A DNA stretch of 54,648 bases from Clostridium sp. (GTDB lineage Bacteria; Bacillota; Clostridia; Clostridiales; Clostridiaceae). The DNA is taken from positions 1 to 54,648 of the forward strand of contig JARLHR010000233.1 of assembly GCA_031292145.1 (NCBI GenBank), read 5' to 3'. The translations under genes were made by a program, and so were the position numbers. Shown in pieces: positions 16,914-25,854 of this stretch. The notes under the pieces were generated by a model, which worked only from the letters and a program-made list of their open reading frames with translations, did not search any database and was not told the origin of the DNA. How positions within the stretch are numbered: the stretch's first letter is position 1; every line of letters starts with the position of its first letter.

Positions 16914-18840
16914 ACGGTCCTTGATCTGGTACAGAGAAATGTAAAAAGGATTTTATTTTATCTGCTACGCCTTTAACTGCATCTTCAATATAGCCAACTG
17001 CTCCTTTTATACCATCTACAATACCCATTATCATATCTTTTCCCCAAGTAAGTGCAGTTTTAGCTATATCTTTAAATACTGCACCTATTGCAGTTATAAC
17101 ATTTTTTACAATATCAACTGCTCCATTAAATACTGTACCTACAGTACTTTTTATTGTATTCCATGCACCTGACCAATCTCCATTAATAATCTGCATTACA
17201 GTTTTAATAACTCCTGTTATAATACTCATTATCGTTGAGATTACAGTTTTTATATTATTAAAGGCTGCACTTACAACTACTTTTATAGTTTGTCCATGTG
17301 CATTCCAAAAAGACATTATTACATTTAAAACTGTTGTAATCACAGTTTTAATAGCTGTCATAACTGTTGTGATAGTTTGCTTTATAAGTGGCCAGTTAGC
17401 TATTACAAAACTTATTAACTTTCCGAAAATTTGAATTACAAACATTAATACTGGCTTCAAAATTGAATTCCAAACTCCTTGGATTCCTTGAAATACATTT
17501 TGAATTATACTCTTTATTTTAGGCATATTAGCTTGAATAAAGGTTACTACTGATTTAACTTTATCTCTTATTCCACCAAAATTTGTAGCAAATGCAACTG
17601 CGAGTAGTGCAACTACTCCCATTATTATTTGAAGAGGTAATGGCAATTTAGTAAAGATTCCAAATAAAGATGAAAAACTCTTTGAAGCTACACCTTTAAT
17701 TTTTTCAAAACTTCCAGCTAAACCCTGTAATGGTCCGGATATAGAAGGAGTTAACGCACCAACTTTTCCCATTGATTGTTTAGCTGTATTCAAGACATTA
17801 GAGCCTTTACCTCCAGTTCCAGCTAATTGTACAGTCTTTGATGCTTTAGAACTTTTATTTGATTTAGTAATTTTTTGAGCTGTTCCGGCAACCTTTTTTC
17901 CTATACCACCAATAGATTTTTTGACCACATCATTACCTTTAAAAGCTTTAAATAAATTCGATACAGTACTTTTTACATTTTCAATAGCATCCTTTGCATT
18001 TTTAAAATTAGTTATTAAAGCTTCTACCTTTTTTGATGCATTAGATATTGATTTAATTACCTCTTTAGCCTTCTCTACAATATTTTCAATAGATCTTTCT
18101 CCATTGTTATTTGTAATTGCTTGTATTAAATTAGAGACAGACGATCTTACATTTCCTACTGCGTCTCTTGTATCGTTAAAGCTACTTTTAACTTTACCTA
18201 CTGATACTGATGCTTTAGATATCGCTTGAACACTTTCTGATGCTTTTGAAGCTATTGGTGATAAGCCTTCAATTGCCTTTTTAGCTTTCTGAACTCCATC
18301 AACAGCTTTTCCTATTGATTGTCTGCCTGTATTCAAGGCGCCTGGAACTTTACCTCCATTTGATTTAGTAAATTTTTGAGATACTTTGGACGCATTTTTT
18401 CCTATCACATCAATAGATTTTTTACCTAAATCAGTACCTGCAAAAGTCTTATACAAATTTGATACAGAGCTTTTTACATTTCCAATCTCATCTTTTGCAT
18501 TTTTAAAATTAGTTCTCATGTCTTTAACTGTTTTTGATACATTAGATATTGATTGAACTACCCCTTTAGCTTTCTCTCCAATATTTTCAATAGATCTTTC
18601 CCCTGATGTATCTGTAAATGCTTGCATCAAATTAGAAACAGACGTACTTACATTTCCTACTGCATCTCTTGTCTTATTAAAACTATTTACAACTTTACCT
18701 GCTGATTCTCCTGCTTTAGATACTGCCTGTACACTTTCTGATGCTTTTGAAGCTATTTGTGATAAACTATCCATTGCCTTTTGAGCTTTTTGAGCTCCGT
18801 CAATAACTTTTAATAATGCTGAATCTAGTTCAAACGTCAT
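16914..18840 (-). CDS. Tape-measure protein, first exon
   Basis: Exon 1 encodes about 642 residues of the tail-length ruler. Residues 1-360 are helical and built of repeats: a 167-residue unit starting DGAQKAQKAMDSL (14) recurs as DGVQKAKKAIEGL (181), and within each unit a block like GNVSTSVSNLMQAF recurs after about 58 residues. Residues 395-450 and 470-560 hold hydrophobic helices (LPLPLQIIMGVVALLAVAF), as usual. It ends SFLHFSVPDQGPLT, which continues in exon 2. The natural unspliced stop gives LAA. The start ATG overlaps the stop of the frameshifted chaperone product (TAATG). Confidence 0.88.
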
Positions 18841-19423
18841 TAATCATCACCTCCTGAATACAAGGCTTCTATTTGTTTATTTTTATCTTCTATTTCCTGT
18901 TCAATAAAAGCACTGATGATAATCTTTTCTCCAAATCCCCTATTTAAGGTCTCTGCCGGCCACTTATCATGAAGTTTCCAGCAGTGATATAGGAGATTCA
19001 CAGTTTCATCAGTGCTTATAAGTTTTTTATATCTTCTTTTTTATTTGAAGTAGCTTCTACACCTGATACTTCTGTTACAGTATCAGCTAAAATATCAACT
19101 TCACCAGGCAAGAATATCTTATTCATAAGTTCCTTTGGAGTTGGAGCTTTAAAATGTTTCATAAGCTCCTCAGATCTAAGCTCAGGGACCCCTGCAAGAA
19201 CTGTCTCTATCTTTGCTTGTGCTGTAGCAAATCCTTGAATATTTCCTTTCTTATCTACTTGTAATACTCTTTCTTGAATTTCATTGTATCTTTCCATAGA
19301 AATAGCATTACAAGTAAATGTAATTTCAGTATTTCCAAGCTTAGCAAGTTTAAGCTTTACCTCCTTAGAAGGCACCTCAATTTTACCGGCATCTATCTTT
19401 AATAATTGTTCAACTAAATTCAT
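18840..19423 (-). CDS. xkdN: Tail assembly chaperone with programmed -1 frameshift (XkdN / G-GT type)
   Basis: The zero frame (19423-19016) encodes a 135 aa XkdN-like chaperone ending KKEDIKNL. At 19028-19022 the slippery heptamer A-AAA-AAC is in the correct phase. A -1 shift there reads CTT ATA AGC... and adds 60 residues (LISTDETVNLLYHCWKLHDK and on) before TAA at 18842-18840, giving about 194 aa. This is the classic G/GT arrangement directly upstream of a tape measure; the long form loads chaperone onto the tape measure. The extension has no start codon or ribosome site of its own, supporting frameshifting. Confidence 0.85.
19022..19028 (-). promoter_or_regulatory. -1 ribosomal frameshift heptamer
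   Basis: A AAA AAC in X XXY YYZ phase with the chaperone gene; the zero-frame stop follows two codons later. No strong downstream pseudoknot could be established by eye. Confidence 0.8.
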
Positions 19424-19453
19424 AACTACATCTCCATTTCAAATTTAATTAAA

Positions 19454-19744
19454 TTATAGATAAACAACGTGTAATCTAGACTTATGCAATAACCTACCGA
19501 AAGAACTGGTAGTCTGTTGCTCGGTTGCTAGAGAATATTGCTGCGGATTTCTAACAGTAGAAGTTGCACCCATTTTAACTTGCTCCAAATGTAAAATTTG
19601 GACAAGTTAAAATGGAACAACTTCTACTGAAGAAATGCCTGCAGCAATATTCTCAATGCAACACTGCGCAAAAGACTACCAGTTCTTTCTAATATGGTAT
19701 ATCTTTCAAAGTATAGATCTAATTCATGGTTTGTTTATCTATAA
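19454..19744. repeat. Complete family-1 rod element inside the tail operon
   Basis: 291 bases bounded by TTATAGATAAACAA and its complement TTGTTTATCTATAA. Nested arms pair from outside in: AAAGAACTGGTAGTC/GACTACCAGTTCTTT, GAGAATATTGCTGC/GCAGCAATATTCTC, CAGTAGAAGTTG/CAACTTCTACTG and CCATTTTAACTTG/CAAGTTAAAATGG. The constant innermost motifs appear as CTTGCTCC and GGACAAG. It lies between the chaperone and tube genes, so it is transcribed in the late mRNA. Confidence 0.85.
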
Positions 19745-19784
19745 TTCAGTAATTTTTTTATTTCCTTGTCATCTTTGATTTTAT

Positions 19785-19892
19785 ATAACTTAAGCAAATA
19801 TCTACATTAGAAATCAGAAATATTTTCATGGTCCTGCGTAACAACAATATTTCTGATTCCACTAAGATACGTGTTGTTTGTTCTCTATACTT
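19785..19892. repeat. Minimal family-1 element
   Basis: A short copy with one main helix (AGAAATCAGAAATATT/AATATTTCTGATT) around a small loop. It still carries CTTAAGC-type left and GTTGTTTGTTCTCTAT-like right ends. Confidence 0.55.
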
Positions 19893-20188
19893 AAGCGCAT
19901 AACTAAACAAAGAAATTAGATACATGTGTGTGCAATAGGCATTTGAAAATAAGCTGCTAAAAGCACTTAAGTAGAGAACCCAAATCTATGATTTGGTGTG
20001 AATCACTTACTCAGTGAACGAAGTGAGTCGAGTTCCCTCTATTGGTTGTTCCACTTTTGCTTGTCAAACTGAATAGTTGGAACAAGCTAAAGTGGGTGCA
20101 ACCTTTCATTTAGTGCTTTCAGCGAAATTTTCATAGCCCTATGAAACACACATGTATCTAATTTCGGTTAGCTATCGCTTAACTGTAG
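19893..20188. repeat. Family-1 element interrupted by a family-3 insert
   Basis: The outer helix is AAATTAGATACATGTGTGT/ACACACATGTATCTAATTT. The conserved second junction (GGCATTTGAAAATAAGCTG with CAGCGAAATTTTCATAG) and inner GCTTGTC/GGAACAAGC motifs are present. The 5' arm is broken after AGCACTT by a 70-base family-3 block at 19972-20042; the 3' arm is continuous. The right end abuts the stop of the tail-tube gene. Confidence 0.75.
19972..20042. repeat. Family-3 nested element, copy A
   Basis: About 70 bases: ACCCAAATCTATGATTTGGT, then a small CACTTACTCAGTGAACGAAG hairpin and GTGAGTCGAGTTCCCTCT. A close copy lies at 44887-44956. Both sit inside family-1 arms. Confidence 0.65.
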
Positions 20189-20190
20189 TT

Positions 20191-20622
20191 TTATTGTGGT
20201 TCTATTAAGTCTAGGAAATCATAGCCTGAGAATGTGAATGGAAGTGATTCTTCAACATTCTTCTTAACTTCCCAGTCTGCTACTGTTAATTCATCAAAAG
20301 TAACATCTTTAAGTACTACTCTTTCAGCTCCCAATGCATCTGGATCAGCTAATTTTGATATAATAGTACATACTGTTTGCTTTCCTTGTTTAATATTATC
20401 CTTCATTAAAATTGCCATTCTTGATGATACATGATGTAATTTCAATGTTCCTTTTCCTTCTATTCCAGTTACTTTACTTCTCTTCCATAAATCTCTTGCA
20501 AAATTAACATCTACCTTTGTTAAAGTAACCTTTGCTTGAAGAGCTGATACTTCTGAAACATACTCTCCATTAATCCAAACTTCTCCCCATGTTCCATTTA
20601 TAACCTGTTTTGCTTGTGGCAT
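20191..20622 (-). CDS. xkdM: Tail tube protein (XkdM family)
   Basis: 143 aa, the usual size of PBSX-type tube subunits. NGTWGEVWINGEYVSEVSALQAKV and GKGTLKLHHVSSRM are characteristic. It polymerises into the inner tube delivered on sheath contraction. It follows the sheath gene by 12 bases. Its TAA lies just beside the family-1 element downstream. Confidence 0.9.
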   Translation of the reverse strand: MPQAKQVINGTWGEVWINGEYVSEVSALQAKVTLTKVDVNFARDLWKRSKVTGIEGKGTLKLHHVSSRMAILMKDNIKQGKQTVCTIISKLADPDALGAERVVLKDVTFDELTVADWEVKKNVEESLPFTFSGYDFLDLIEPQ

Positions 20623-20634
20623 TACAACCGCCTC

Positions 20635-21756
20635 CTATATATATATTTGAAATTTAATATCTTCAATTGCATCTAAGATAACAGCTTGTCCTCTAAGAAA
20701 TACTTGAGAACCAGTGTTACTTTCTTTTATATCTTGATCCTTCATTGTTCCAATATCTATTCCTTGACTTTTTAAGTAAACTTTTTGTGCATCTAAGTCA
20801 ATTTCAGCAAAGTTTTGTCCTTCAATACTGCTATCAAGTAATCCATCTAATTCTAAGCCTTCAAAATAACCATTAATTGCAGCGATAAGTAAACATTTAT
20901 GATCATAATCATTTGGATATTTACCAATATAACTATCTTCAGCAGTTGTCTTAATATCATCATGAATTAAATCCATAATATCTACGATTTTAATTTTCTT
21001 AAAATCATCACCTTTATTTTCAACTGTAGTAACAAAGCTGTTTACTGCTCTATCAATTTTAACTTTCTTTCCATCATTGAATAAAATTAATTTACCTGCA
21101 TCAACAGCAGCATCTCTATCTTCTTTCTTTAAATGTGGAACATCAATTACTTCTGCAAGTGGTGCAAAGGTAGCACTAATAGTTAATGGTGTTCCTGCCA
21201 GCATTCCTGCAATTCTTGAGCAATATTCTGCTGCAGTATAAGTTTTATTTGCTGTTTGTATTCCATCAGTACAGAAATTAATTATCCCTTCATTATCTGC
21301 TGGGCAATATGGAAGTACTGCTTTAACTTGAATGTCCTTAGTACTTCTTAATTGCTTAATCCAAGTAGCAAAATCTGTTGCTCTTAAAGTAATATTTGCT
21401 TCTGTATCTGCCTTACCATCTGCAGTATAACCAATGCCTGGAACTACTACATAATCCCATTTAATAGTTTCTAAGTAATTTTGAGCTTCTGAATAATCAG
21501 CTGCATCTGCTTTTTCAATATAAGCAATAACTTGTTTTGGTGGATTTTGATATCCTATCATTGCAAGTTGAATTTGTTCTTTACTAAAATCTGATAATCC
21601 TTCTGGAATGTCATCTGTAGTTTCCATTTTTATCGGATTGCTATATGATATCGGCATAGTGTCTTTTAAAATAAGTACTACTACACCTCTTTCTCCTCTT
21701 TTTATTGCAGTGATTCCTGCTTGTTGAAATACAATTTGTACGGATGGTTCTCCCAT
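20635..21756 (-). CDS. xkdK: Contractile tail sheath protein (XkdK family)
   Basis: 373 aa. The N-terminus MGEPSVQIVFQQAGITAIKRGERGVVVLILKD is the family signature of PBSX/clostridial myophage sheaths; the C-terminus (QVFLRGQAVILDAIEDIKFQIYI) is the conserved arm that links neighbouring subunits. Its presence shows the particle is contractile. It is shorter than many phage sheaths, as in PBSX-like and tailocin systems. Confidence 0.9.
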   Translation of the reverse strand: MGEPSVQIVFQQAGITAIKRGERGVVVLILKDTMPISYSNPIKMETTDDIPEGLSDFSKEQIQLAMIGYQNPPKQVIAYIEKADAADYSEAQNYLETIKWDYVVVPGIGYTADGKADTEANITLRATDFATWIKQLRSTKDIQVKAVLPYCPADNEGIINFCTDGIQTANKTYTAAEYCSRIAGMLAGTPLTISATFAPLAEVIDVPHLKKEDRDAAVDAGKLILFNDGKKVKIDRAVNSFVTTVENKGDDFKKIKIVDIMDLIHDDIKTTAEDSYIGKYPNDYDHKCLLIAAINGYFEGLELDGLLDSSIEGQNFAEIDLDAQKVYLKSQGIDIGTMKDQDIKESNTGSQVFLRGQAVILDAIEDIKFQIYI

Positions 21757-21769
21757 TCTTCATTCCTCC

Positions 21770-22204
21770 TTAAAAATTTAAATTAATTGTGTCTGCTTTA
21801 GGGCTTTCAGGTGTATTAAAGATTCTGTCTTCAGTAAATTCAAGCTTAAGTTTTAGATGTATTTCTGTATTCTTAGTTCTACCTCTTAACCTTCTTACCT
21901 TTGCTGCTCTATCCAAAACCTTTATATATCCACTACTAAAAATTTCTCGCATAGTATCCCATACTTCGTTTTGAGCTATCATGTCAACATTCATATTTTC
22001 ATCTAGTGGTGGAAAATAAAATATCTTCATAGTTATTATGTTTAAATAACTATTTCTATTTAAATTCTCCTGTCTGCTAGTAATGTAACGAATAAAAAAA
22101 GAAGGTCTTATAAAATCCTTCTCTGACTTTGATACATATACCTTTGTATTCGGAAATTTCTCAACTAACAGTCCACTAATTGAATTAATTATTTCATTAA
22201 TCAT
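21770..22204 (-). CDS. Tail terminator / completion protein (DUF6838-like)
   Basis: A 144 aa protein (MINEIINSISGLLVEKFPNTKVYVSKSEKDFIRPSFFIRYI...) resembling the small protein directly upstream of the sheath in PBSX-like tails, which caps tail tubes. It is the first gene of the tail run; AAAGGAGGAGG precedes its ATG. No head-tail connector, capsid or portal gene lies upstream, only a repeat and then GH43. Confidence 0.7.
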   Translation of the reverse strand: MINEIINSISGLLVEKFPNTKVYVSKSEKDFIRPSFFIRYITSRQENLNRNSYLNIITMKIFYFPPLDENMNVDMIAQNEVWDTMREIFSSGYIKVLDRAAKVRRLRGRTKNTEIHLKLKLEFTEDRIFNTPESPKADTINLNF

Positions 22205-22251
22205 GAACCTCCTCCTTTAATCCCTATAGTCTATGTTCTTCCTTCTCAATT

Positions 22252-22537
22252 TATAGATATCCTAATTTGCACTTAAACTTATGTGGTGACCTACCGAAAT
22301 TCTATACATTTTTGTTCCACAGGACTATGAAATTTTCACTGGAAGGTTCTAAGCACAAGGTTGTACCCATTTCTGCATGTTCCAAATATAAAATTTTGAC
22401 AAGCAGTAAATGGTACAACCTTGTACTAAGAACCTTCACAGCTCAATTTCAAATGCCTGTTTCACAAAAATGTATAGAATTTCTAGTATGGAAACACATT
22501 CTAATTATAAATCATACTTATGAATTGGATATCTATA
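22252..22537. repeat. Complete family-1 rod element at the head of the tail operon
   Basis: 286 bases with TATAGATATCCTAATTTG and TATGAATTGGATATCTATA ends. Helices: AAATTCTATACATTTTTGT/ACAAAAATGTATAGAATTT, AAGGTTCTAAG/AGAACCTT-type middle arm, AAGGTTGTAC/GTACAACCTT. Constant motifs: ACCGAAA/TTTCTAGT, CACAGGACTATGAAATTTTC, GCATGTTCC/GACAAGC. The region up to 22600 holds nothing else. Confidence 0.85.
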
Positions 22538-22605
22538 ATAAATATCAAAATCCGAAAGAACTTGCTATCTGTTTGATACTCAATTGAAAAAACTCACCCC
22601 CTTGA

Positions 22606-22724
22606 ATATAGATAAACCTATTTACGCATTTGATAAATATTAAGAGGTATATTAACTAGAAATCATAAATATTTATGATTTCGGTAAATCACCACTTAAC
22701 TCTAGTTCCACGTTGTTTATCTAT
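22606..22724. repeat. Minimal family-1 element (118 bp)
   Basis: TATAGATAAAC and GTTTATCTAT ends enclose a single helix, GAAATCATAAA/TTTATGATTTC, flanked by the constant CTAGAAA and TTTCGGT. Comparison with the related locus at 30326-30460 shows that locus lacks the interior and right end. Confidence 0.75.
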
Positions 22725-22729
22725 TATTT

Positions 22730-22836
22730 AATAATTTTCATAACAGAAAAGTACCTAGCCTATGGGTTAAGCTAGATACTTTTTGAAAAAGGGTATTTAA
22801 TTTATGAGAGGAAACTATCTTTTGTTCCCACTTACT
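22730..22836. repeat. Direct repeat with terminator hairpin, copy 1
   Basis: About 105 bases shared with 30358-30457, including the hairpin AAAGTACCTAG...CTAGATACTTTTT and the run ATTTAATTTATGAG. The hairpin followed by Ts can terminate plus-strand transcription. The short reading frame that starts in it is not supported as a gene. Confidence 0.65.
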
Positions 22837-23006
22837 ATTATAAGGGTTATTATTATCAATTTCTTATACACTTTCTCTACTTTTCCTACAATTTTCCTAC
22901 AACTTATTTATAATGTGAGATATTTCATATTTAAGACAAGATTTAGGTACAAAAATAGAGGATTCAGGAATTATTGCATTCCCATATCCTAATAAAAGTT
23001 ATGCTT

Positions 23007-23042
23007 TTAAGCACTGACCACGAAATCGTGGGCAGTGCTTAA
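23007..23042. terminator. CCACGA hairpin (36 bp), copy 1
   Basis: TTAAGCACTGaCCACGA pairs almost perfectly with TCGTGGgCAGTGCTTAA. It begins one base past the GH43 stop codon and is the longest copy of a small hairpin seen five times in the window. Confidence 0.7.
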
Positions 23043-23043
23043 A

Positions 23044-24492
23044 TCATTGTTCAGATTTTTCTAATCTCCATTTTTGGTTTGCTCCTCCATTATTTGTCCA
23101 TTGGTCAATAGTTGCTCCATTAGATTTAGAAGATCCAGTAACATCAAGTACTTTTCCTGAGTTAACATTTACTATATAATAATAACCCATACCAGCATCC
23201 TGAAGCTTCCACTTTTGATTAGTACCTCCATTGCTTGTGTATTGGTCTATAGTTGCACCATCAGCAGTTGATTGCTGATAAACTTCAAGGTATTTGCCAC
23301 TGTTAACATTGACAATATTATATATTCCGTTACCTAAACTAATAAAATTCCACTGCTGATTCGTAATATTTCCATTAGGATTTTGAACGATACTTGCCGC
23401 ATTCAAAAGTGAAGCATCCTTTACATCTATTACTTCGTTAATTGAATTCTTACTTGCCAAATAATATGATGCCGTTGTATCAATATTAGGATTAGTAGCA
23501 GTTACAGCACCAGTTGTTGTATTAATTTGCCAGTTATTATACCAATTCATCGATAAAGTGGAACCATTAACATTAAGTGGGAGCCAAATATAACGTGAAT
23601 TAGATAAATTACTTGAATCCCATCTATCTCCCATGAAAATGTACGAAGTTGTATCAGATCCAGTAACAGGCAGTATATAATTTGATTGTGATGAGAAACA
23701 ATAACCATCGCCCAAATTGTTCCAACTAGACCAACCACTAGCTAGTGATGTTGAATAAGTATATGCCTGTTGATTAGGAGACCATCCTGAACATGTTGAA
23801 CCTACTATAAAATAATAACTTCCTGCTTTAAATACAGACAATCCTTCACGACCTGCATTTGTAAGTGTACAAATTTCAGGCTGAGCAGTCAAATAATCAG
23901 AGCTTAATGGAAAAATTCTATCAGTTTTGTTTATACTAGTTCCTTCTTCTCCCAAAGATATTAGATAGGCATTAGTACCATCTTGAAAAATCGTCATATC
24001 ACGGCTTTGATGATTATTAGGGTTCCAGCTATTAATATAAGTAAATGGTCCTGTAGGTGAATCACTAGTAGCAACTCCTACCTTTGCTTCTGAATAACTT
24101 GAATTATCAATATGCATAAATAAAACATACTTTTTAGTTAATTCGTTATAAATACATTTAGGACGTTCAACTACACGGTTTGGTCCTAAATCTCCGCTAG
24201 TTTGTTTTGATAATGCATATGAACACCATTTCCAATTTACCAAATCAGTTGAAGAATAAACGCTTATATTTTGAAAATAATATCCATTTGAATGATCTTC
24301 GCCATACCAATAATATGTGCTTCCTACTTTTAAAATCCCTCCACCATGTGCTTCAATAATTCCATCTGCTGTATCATGCCAAATAGCACCTGGGGTAATG
24401 GATGTTGATGACGCCCAAACTTTAGTAGTTCCTAGATAAAAATTCAATATTAAAACCGTCATTAATAGACTAAATGAAATAATTTTTTTCAT
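23044..24492 (-). CDS. Secreted GH43 galactanase-like enzyme with ricin-type lectin domain
   Basis: 482 aa. Signal peptide 1-28, then a five-blade propeller domain (about 33-335) with the GH43 subfamily-24-like pattern EAHGGGILKVGSTYYWYGE, known from exo-beta-1,3-galactanases. The C-terminal 140 residues are a ricin B/CBM13 trefoil with three QxW motifs (NQQWNF, NQKWKL, NQKWRL). It is predicted to trim galactan side chains outside the cell. In this subfamily the usual Asp base is replaced, so classical GH43 active-site rules do not apply. GGAGGAAAATATT precedes the ATG. Substrate is inferred from subfamily resemblance. Confidence 0.8.
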   Translation of the reverse strand: MKKIISFSLLMTVLILNFYLGTTKVWASSTSITPGAIWHDTADGIIEAHGGGILKVGSTYYWYGEDHSNGYYFQNISVYSSTDLVNWKWCSYALSKQTSGDLGPNRVVERPKCIYNELTKKYVLFMHIDNSSYSEAKVGVATSDSPTGPFTYINSWNPNNHQSRDMTIFQDGTNAYLISLGEEGTSINKTDRIFPLSSDYLTAQPEICTLTNAGREGLSVFKAGSYYFIVGSTCSGWSPNQQAYTYSTSLASGWSSWNNLGDGYCFSSQSNYILPVTGSDTTSYIFMGDRWDSSNLSNSRYIWLPLNVNGSTLSMNWYNNWQINTTTGAVTATNPNIDTTASYYLASKNSINEVIDVKDASLLNAASIVQNPNGNITNQQWNFISLGNGIYNIVNVNSGKYLEVYQQSTADGATIDQYTSNGGTNQKWKLQDAGMGYYYIVNVNSGKVLDVTGSSKSNGATIDQWTNNGGANQKWRLEKSEQ

Positions 24493-24559
24493 AATATTTT
24501 CCTCCCATAATTAAATTTTCTCACCTATTTTTTGTTCATCATTTACATGAATTTTTATT

Positions 24560-24750
24560 TTAATACGTAGATTTAATTTTATTCAATTCCGCCTGAGTCA
24601 CAGATACAACACTTGCATGCTTTGTCCCTGAAGGAAGACTGAATCCGGTTACATTAGTCCAAGAGGCAACATTCAAGTCAGTAGTTTTCCAAAGCTCAAA
24701 TTTACCATTTTGTGAAAACAGGTCTGCATACATACACCATGTTTTAACTT
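24560..24750 (-). pseudogene. C-terminal remnant of another GH43-type glycosidase
   Basis: The minus strand encodes ~60 residues reading YADLFSQNGKFELWKTTD, then WTNVTGFSLPSGTKHASVV and QAELNKIKSTY before TAA at 24560. This is the C-terminal blade typical of GH43 enzymes. There is no start codon or upstream part; a stop lies just upstream. It is a deletion relic next to the intact GH43 gene. Confidence 0.65.
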
Positions 24751-25084
24751 TTTAACCACTTTACATACCACCTTGTAAATACTATTAATGACTTTCAGTC
24801 AATTTTTACCATATTAATATAATATACCATCTCCCATATTTATGTCAATATGGTTGAAGTATACATTTGCAGATTTTTACTTCTTATGAATATCGGACTA
24901 TAATTTAATATAATCTCATCAAGATTAATGCAAAGAGCAGTAGCTGGATTGCTCCTGGCTACTGCTTTCGATTTTTTATTAAATTCATTATTAGCTTTCA
25001 TTTTTAATTTGGCTATGTTTTAACAAAGTGTTGATAATATATCATATAATGGAAGCCATTTGTGGCTTCCATTATACGGAAAAT
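24751..25084. terminator. Non-coding stretch with an operator-like palindrome and two hairpins
   Basis: 24790-24806 holds TGACTTTCAGTCA, a 5-3-5 palindrome of TetR-operator style near a TATAAT-like run, probably left from a deleted promoter. 24936-24980 is a strong plus-strand terminator (AGCAGTAGC/GCTACTGCT then Ts). 25045-25076 is a perfect hairpin, TATAATGGAAGCCA/TGGCTTCCATTATA, ending 9 bases from the stop of the next gene. Confidence 0.55.
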
Positions 25085-25594
25085 TTATTCTAAATCAACT
25101 GAGAATTCAATTGTAGAATGCTCAATAGCATCAATATTTTCTATATATATTTTATCAATTACTGTTTCAAAACTTTCGTCATAACAACTTAATTCATCAA
25201 GTGCTTTATCAAACTCTATCTGTTGATGTAATCTACCGACAGTTAAGTGAGGGCAATACGTTACTTTCCTAAGTAAAAAACTCTCTAATATTCCACTATA
25301 TAATTTATCATGCAGTTCAATTATATTGTCATTTCCCTTCTTTACATTAAGAAACAAATACCCATCTCTAAAGTCCCCTGTAAAATCCTTTAATTGAACA
25401 TTAAACTTTTTTATTCCTTTTAACACCTTATTAAAATGCGATTTCAAATCATCTGTCGATATATCACTATCAAATGGAAAAACAATAGTGATATGTGGGG
25501 CAATGCAGTTTGCAAGTGGGTCATACTTTTCTCTTATACTTTTAATAATATTAATATTATCGAAACTTGGAAATAAAATTATTGCCCTTTTCAA
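25085..25594 (-). CDS. 2H phosphoesterase (2'-5' RNA ligase family)
   Basis: A 169 aa cytoplasmic protein with the two HxT/S motifs of the 2H superfamily: PHITIVFPF and PHLTVGRL. Such proteins open cyclic 2',3' or 1,2 phosphates on RNA or nucleotides; the substrate is not predictable. I place the start at TTG 25594, 8 bases after AGGAGTGA, rather than an ATG six codons upstream that overlaps this ribosome site. It stands alone, with a hairpin at its end. Confidence 0.8.
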   Translation of the reverse strand: MKRAIILFPSFDNINIIKSIREKYDPLANCIAPHITIVFPFDSDISTDDLKSHFNKVLKGIKKFNVQLKDFTGDFRDGYLFLNVKKGNDNIIELHDKLYSGILESFLLRKVTYCPHLTVGRLHQQIEFDKALDELSCYDESFETVIDKIYIENIDAIEHSTIEFSVDLE

Positions 25595-25854
25595 AAAAAT
25601 CACTCCTAACAAAATCTCGGTACCTTAGCCTCAATTACACCATCAACAGAACCTACACCAAAAAATGACCTTATGCAATCAAGTATTTTGTGTCTCCAAT
25701 AGAAACTTGTTGCAATATTAAAAAATCCATTTCAAAACTCTCATCAAAAAATTGTAATTCAATTTTATAATATTAATCTTTATTTAATTATCATTTTAAT
25801 ATAAGTATTGAATCATAAGCACTTATATTTAGTAGATTTTTCTATCTGCTTTCC

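Noticed and set aside
19454-19744. Insertion sequence with its own transposase
   Set aside because: The element is 291 bases and codes for no protein; at most it is a non-autonomous element.
19454-20188. CRISPR array
   Set aside because: The repeats are long inverted, not short direct repeats with regular spacers, and no cas genes are present.
22804-22992. Small plus-strand membrane protein
   Set aside because: It begins inside a direct repeat after a terminator hairpin and has no ribosome site.
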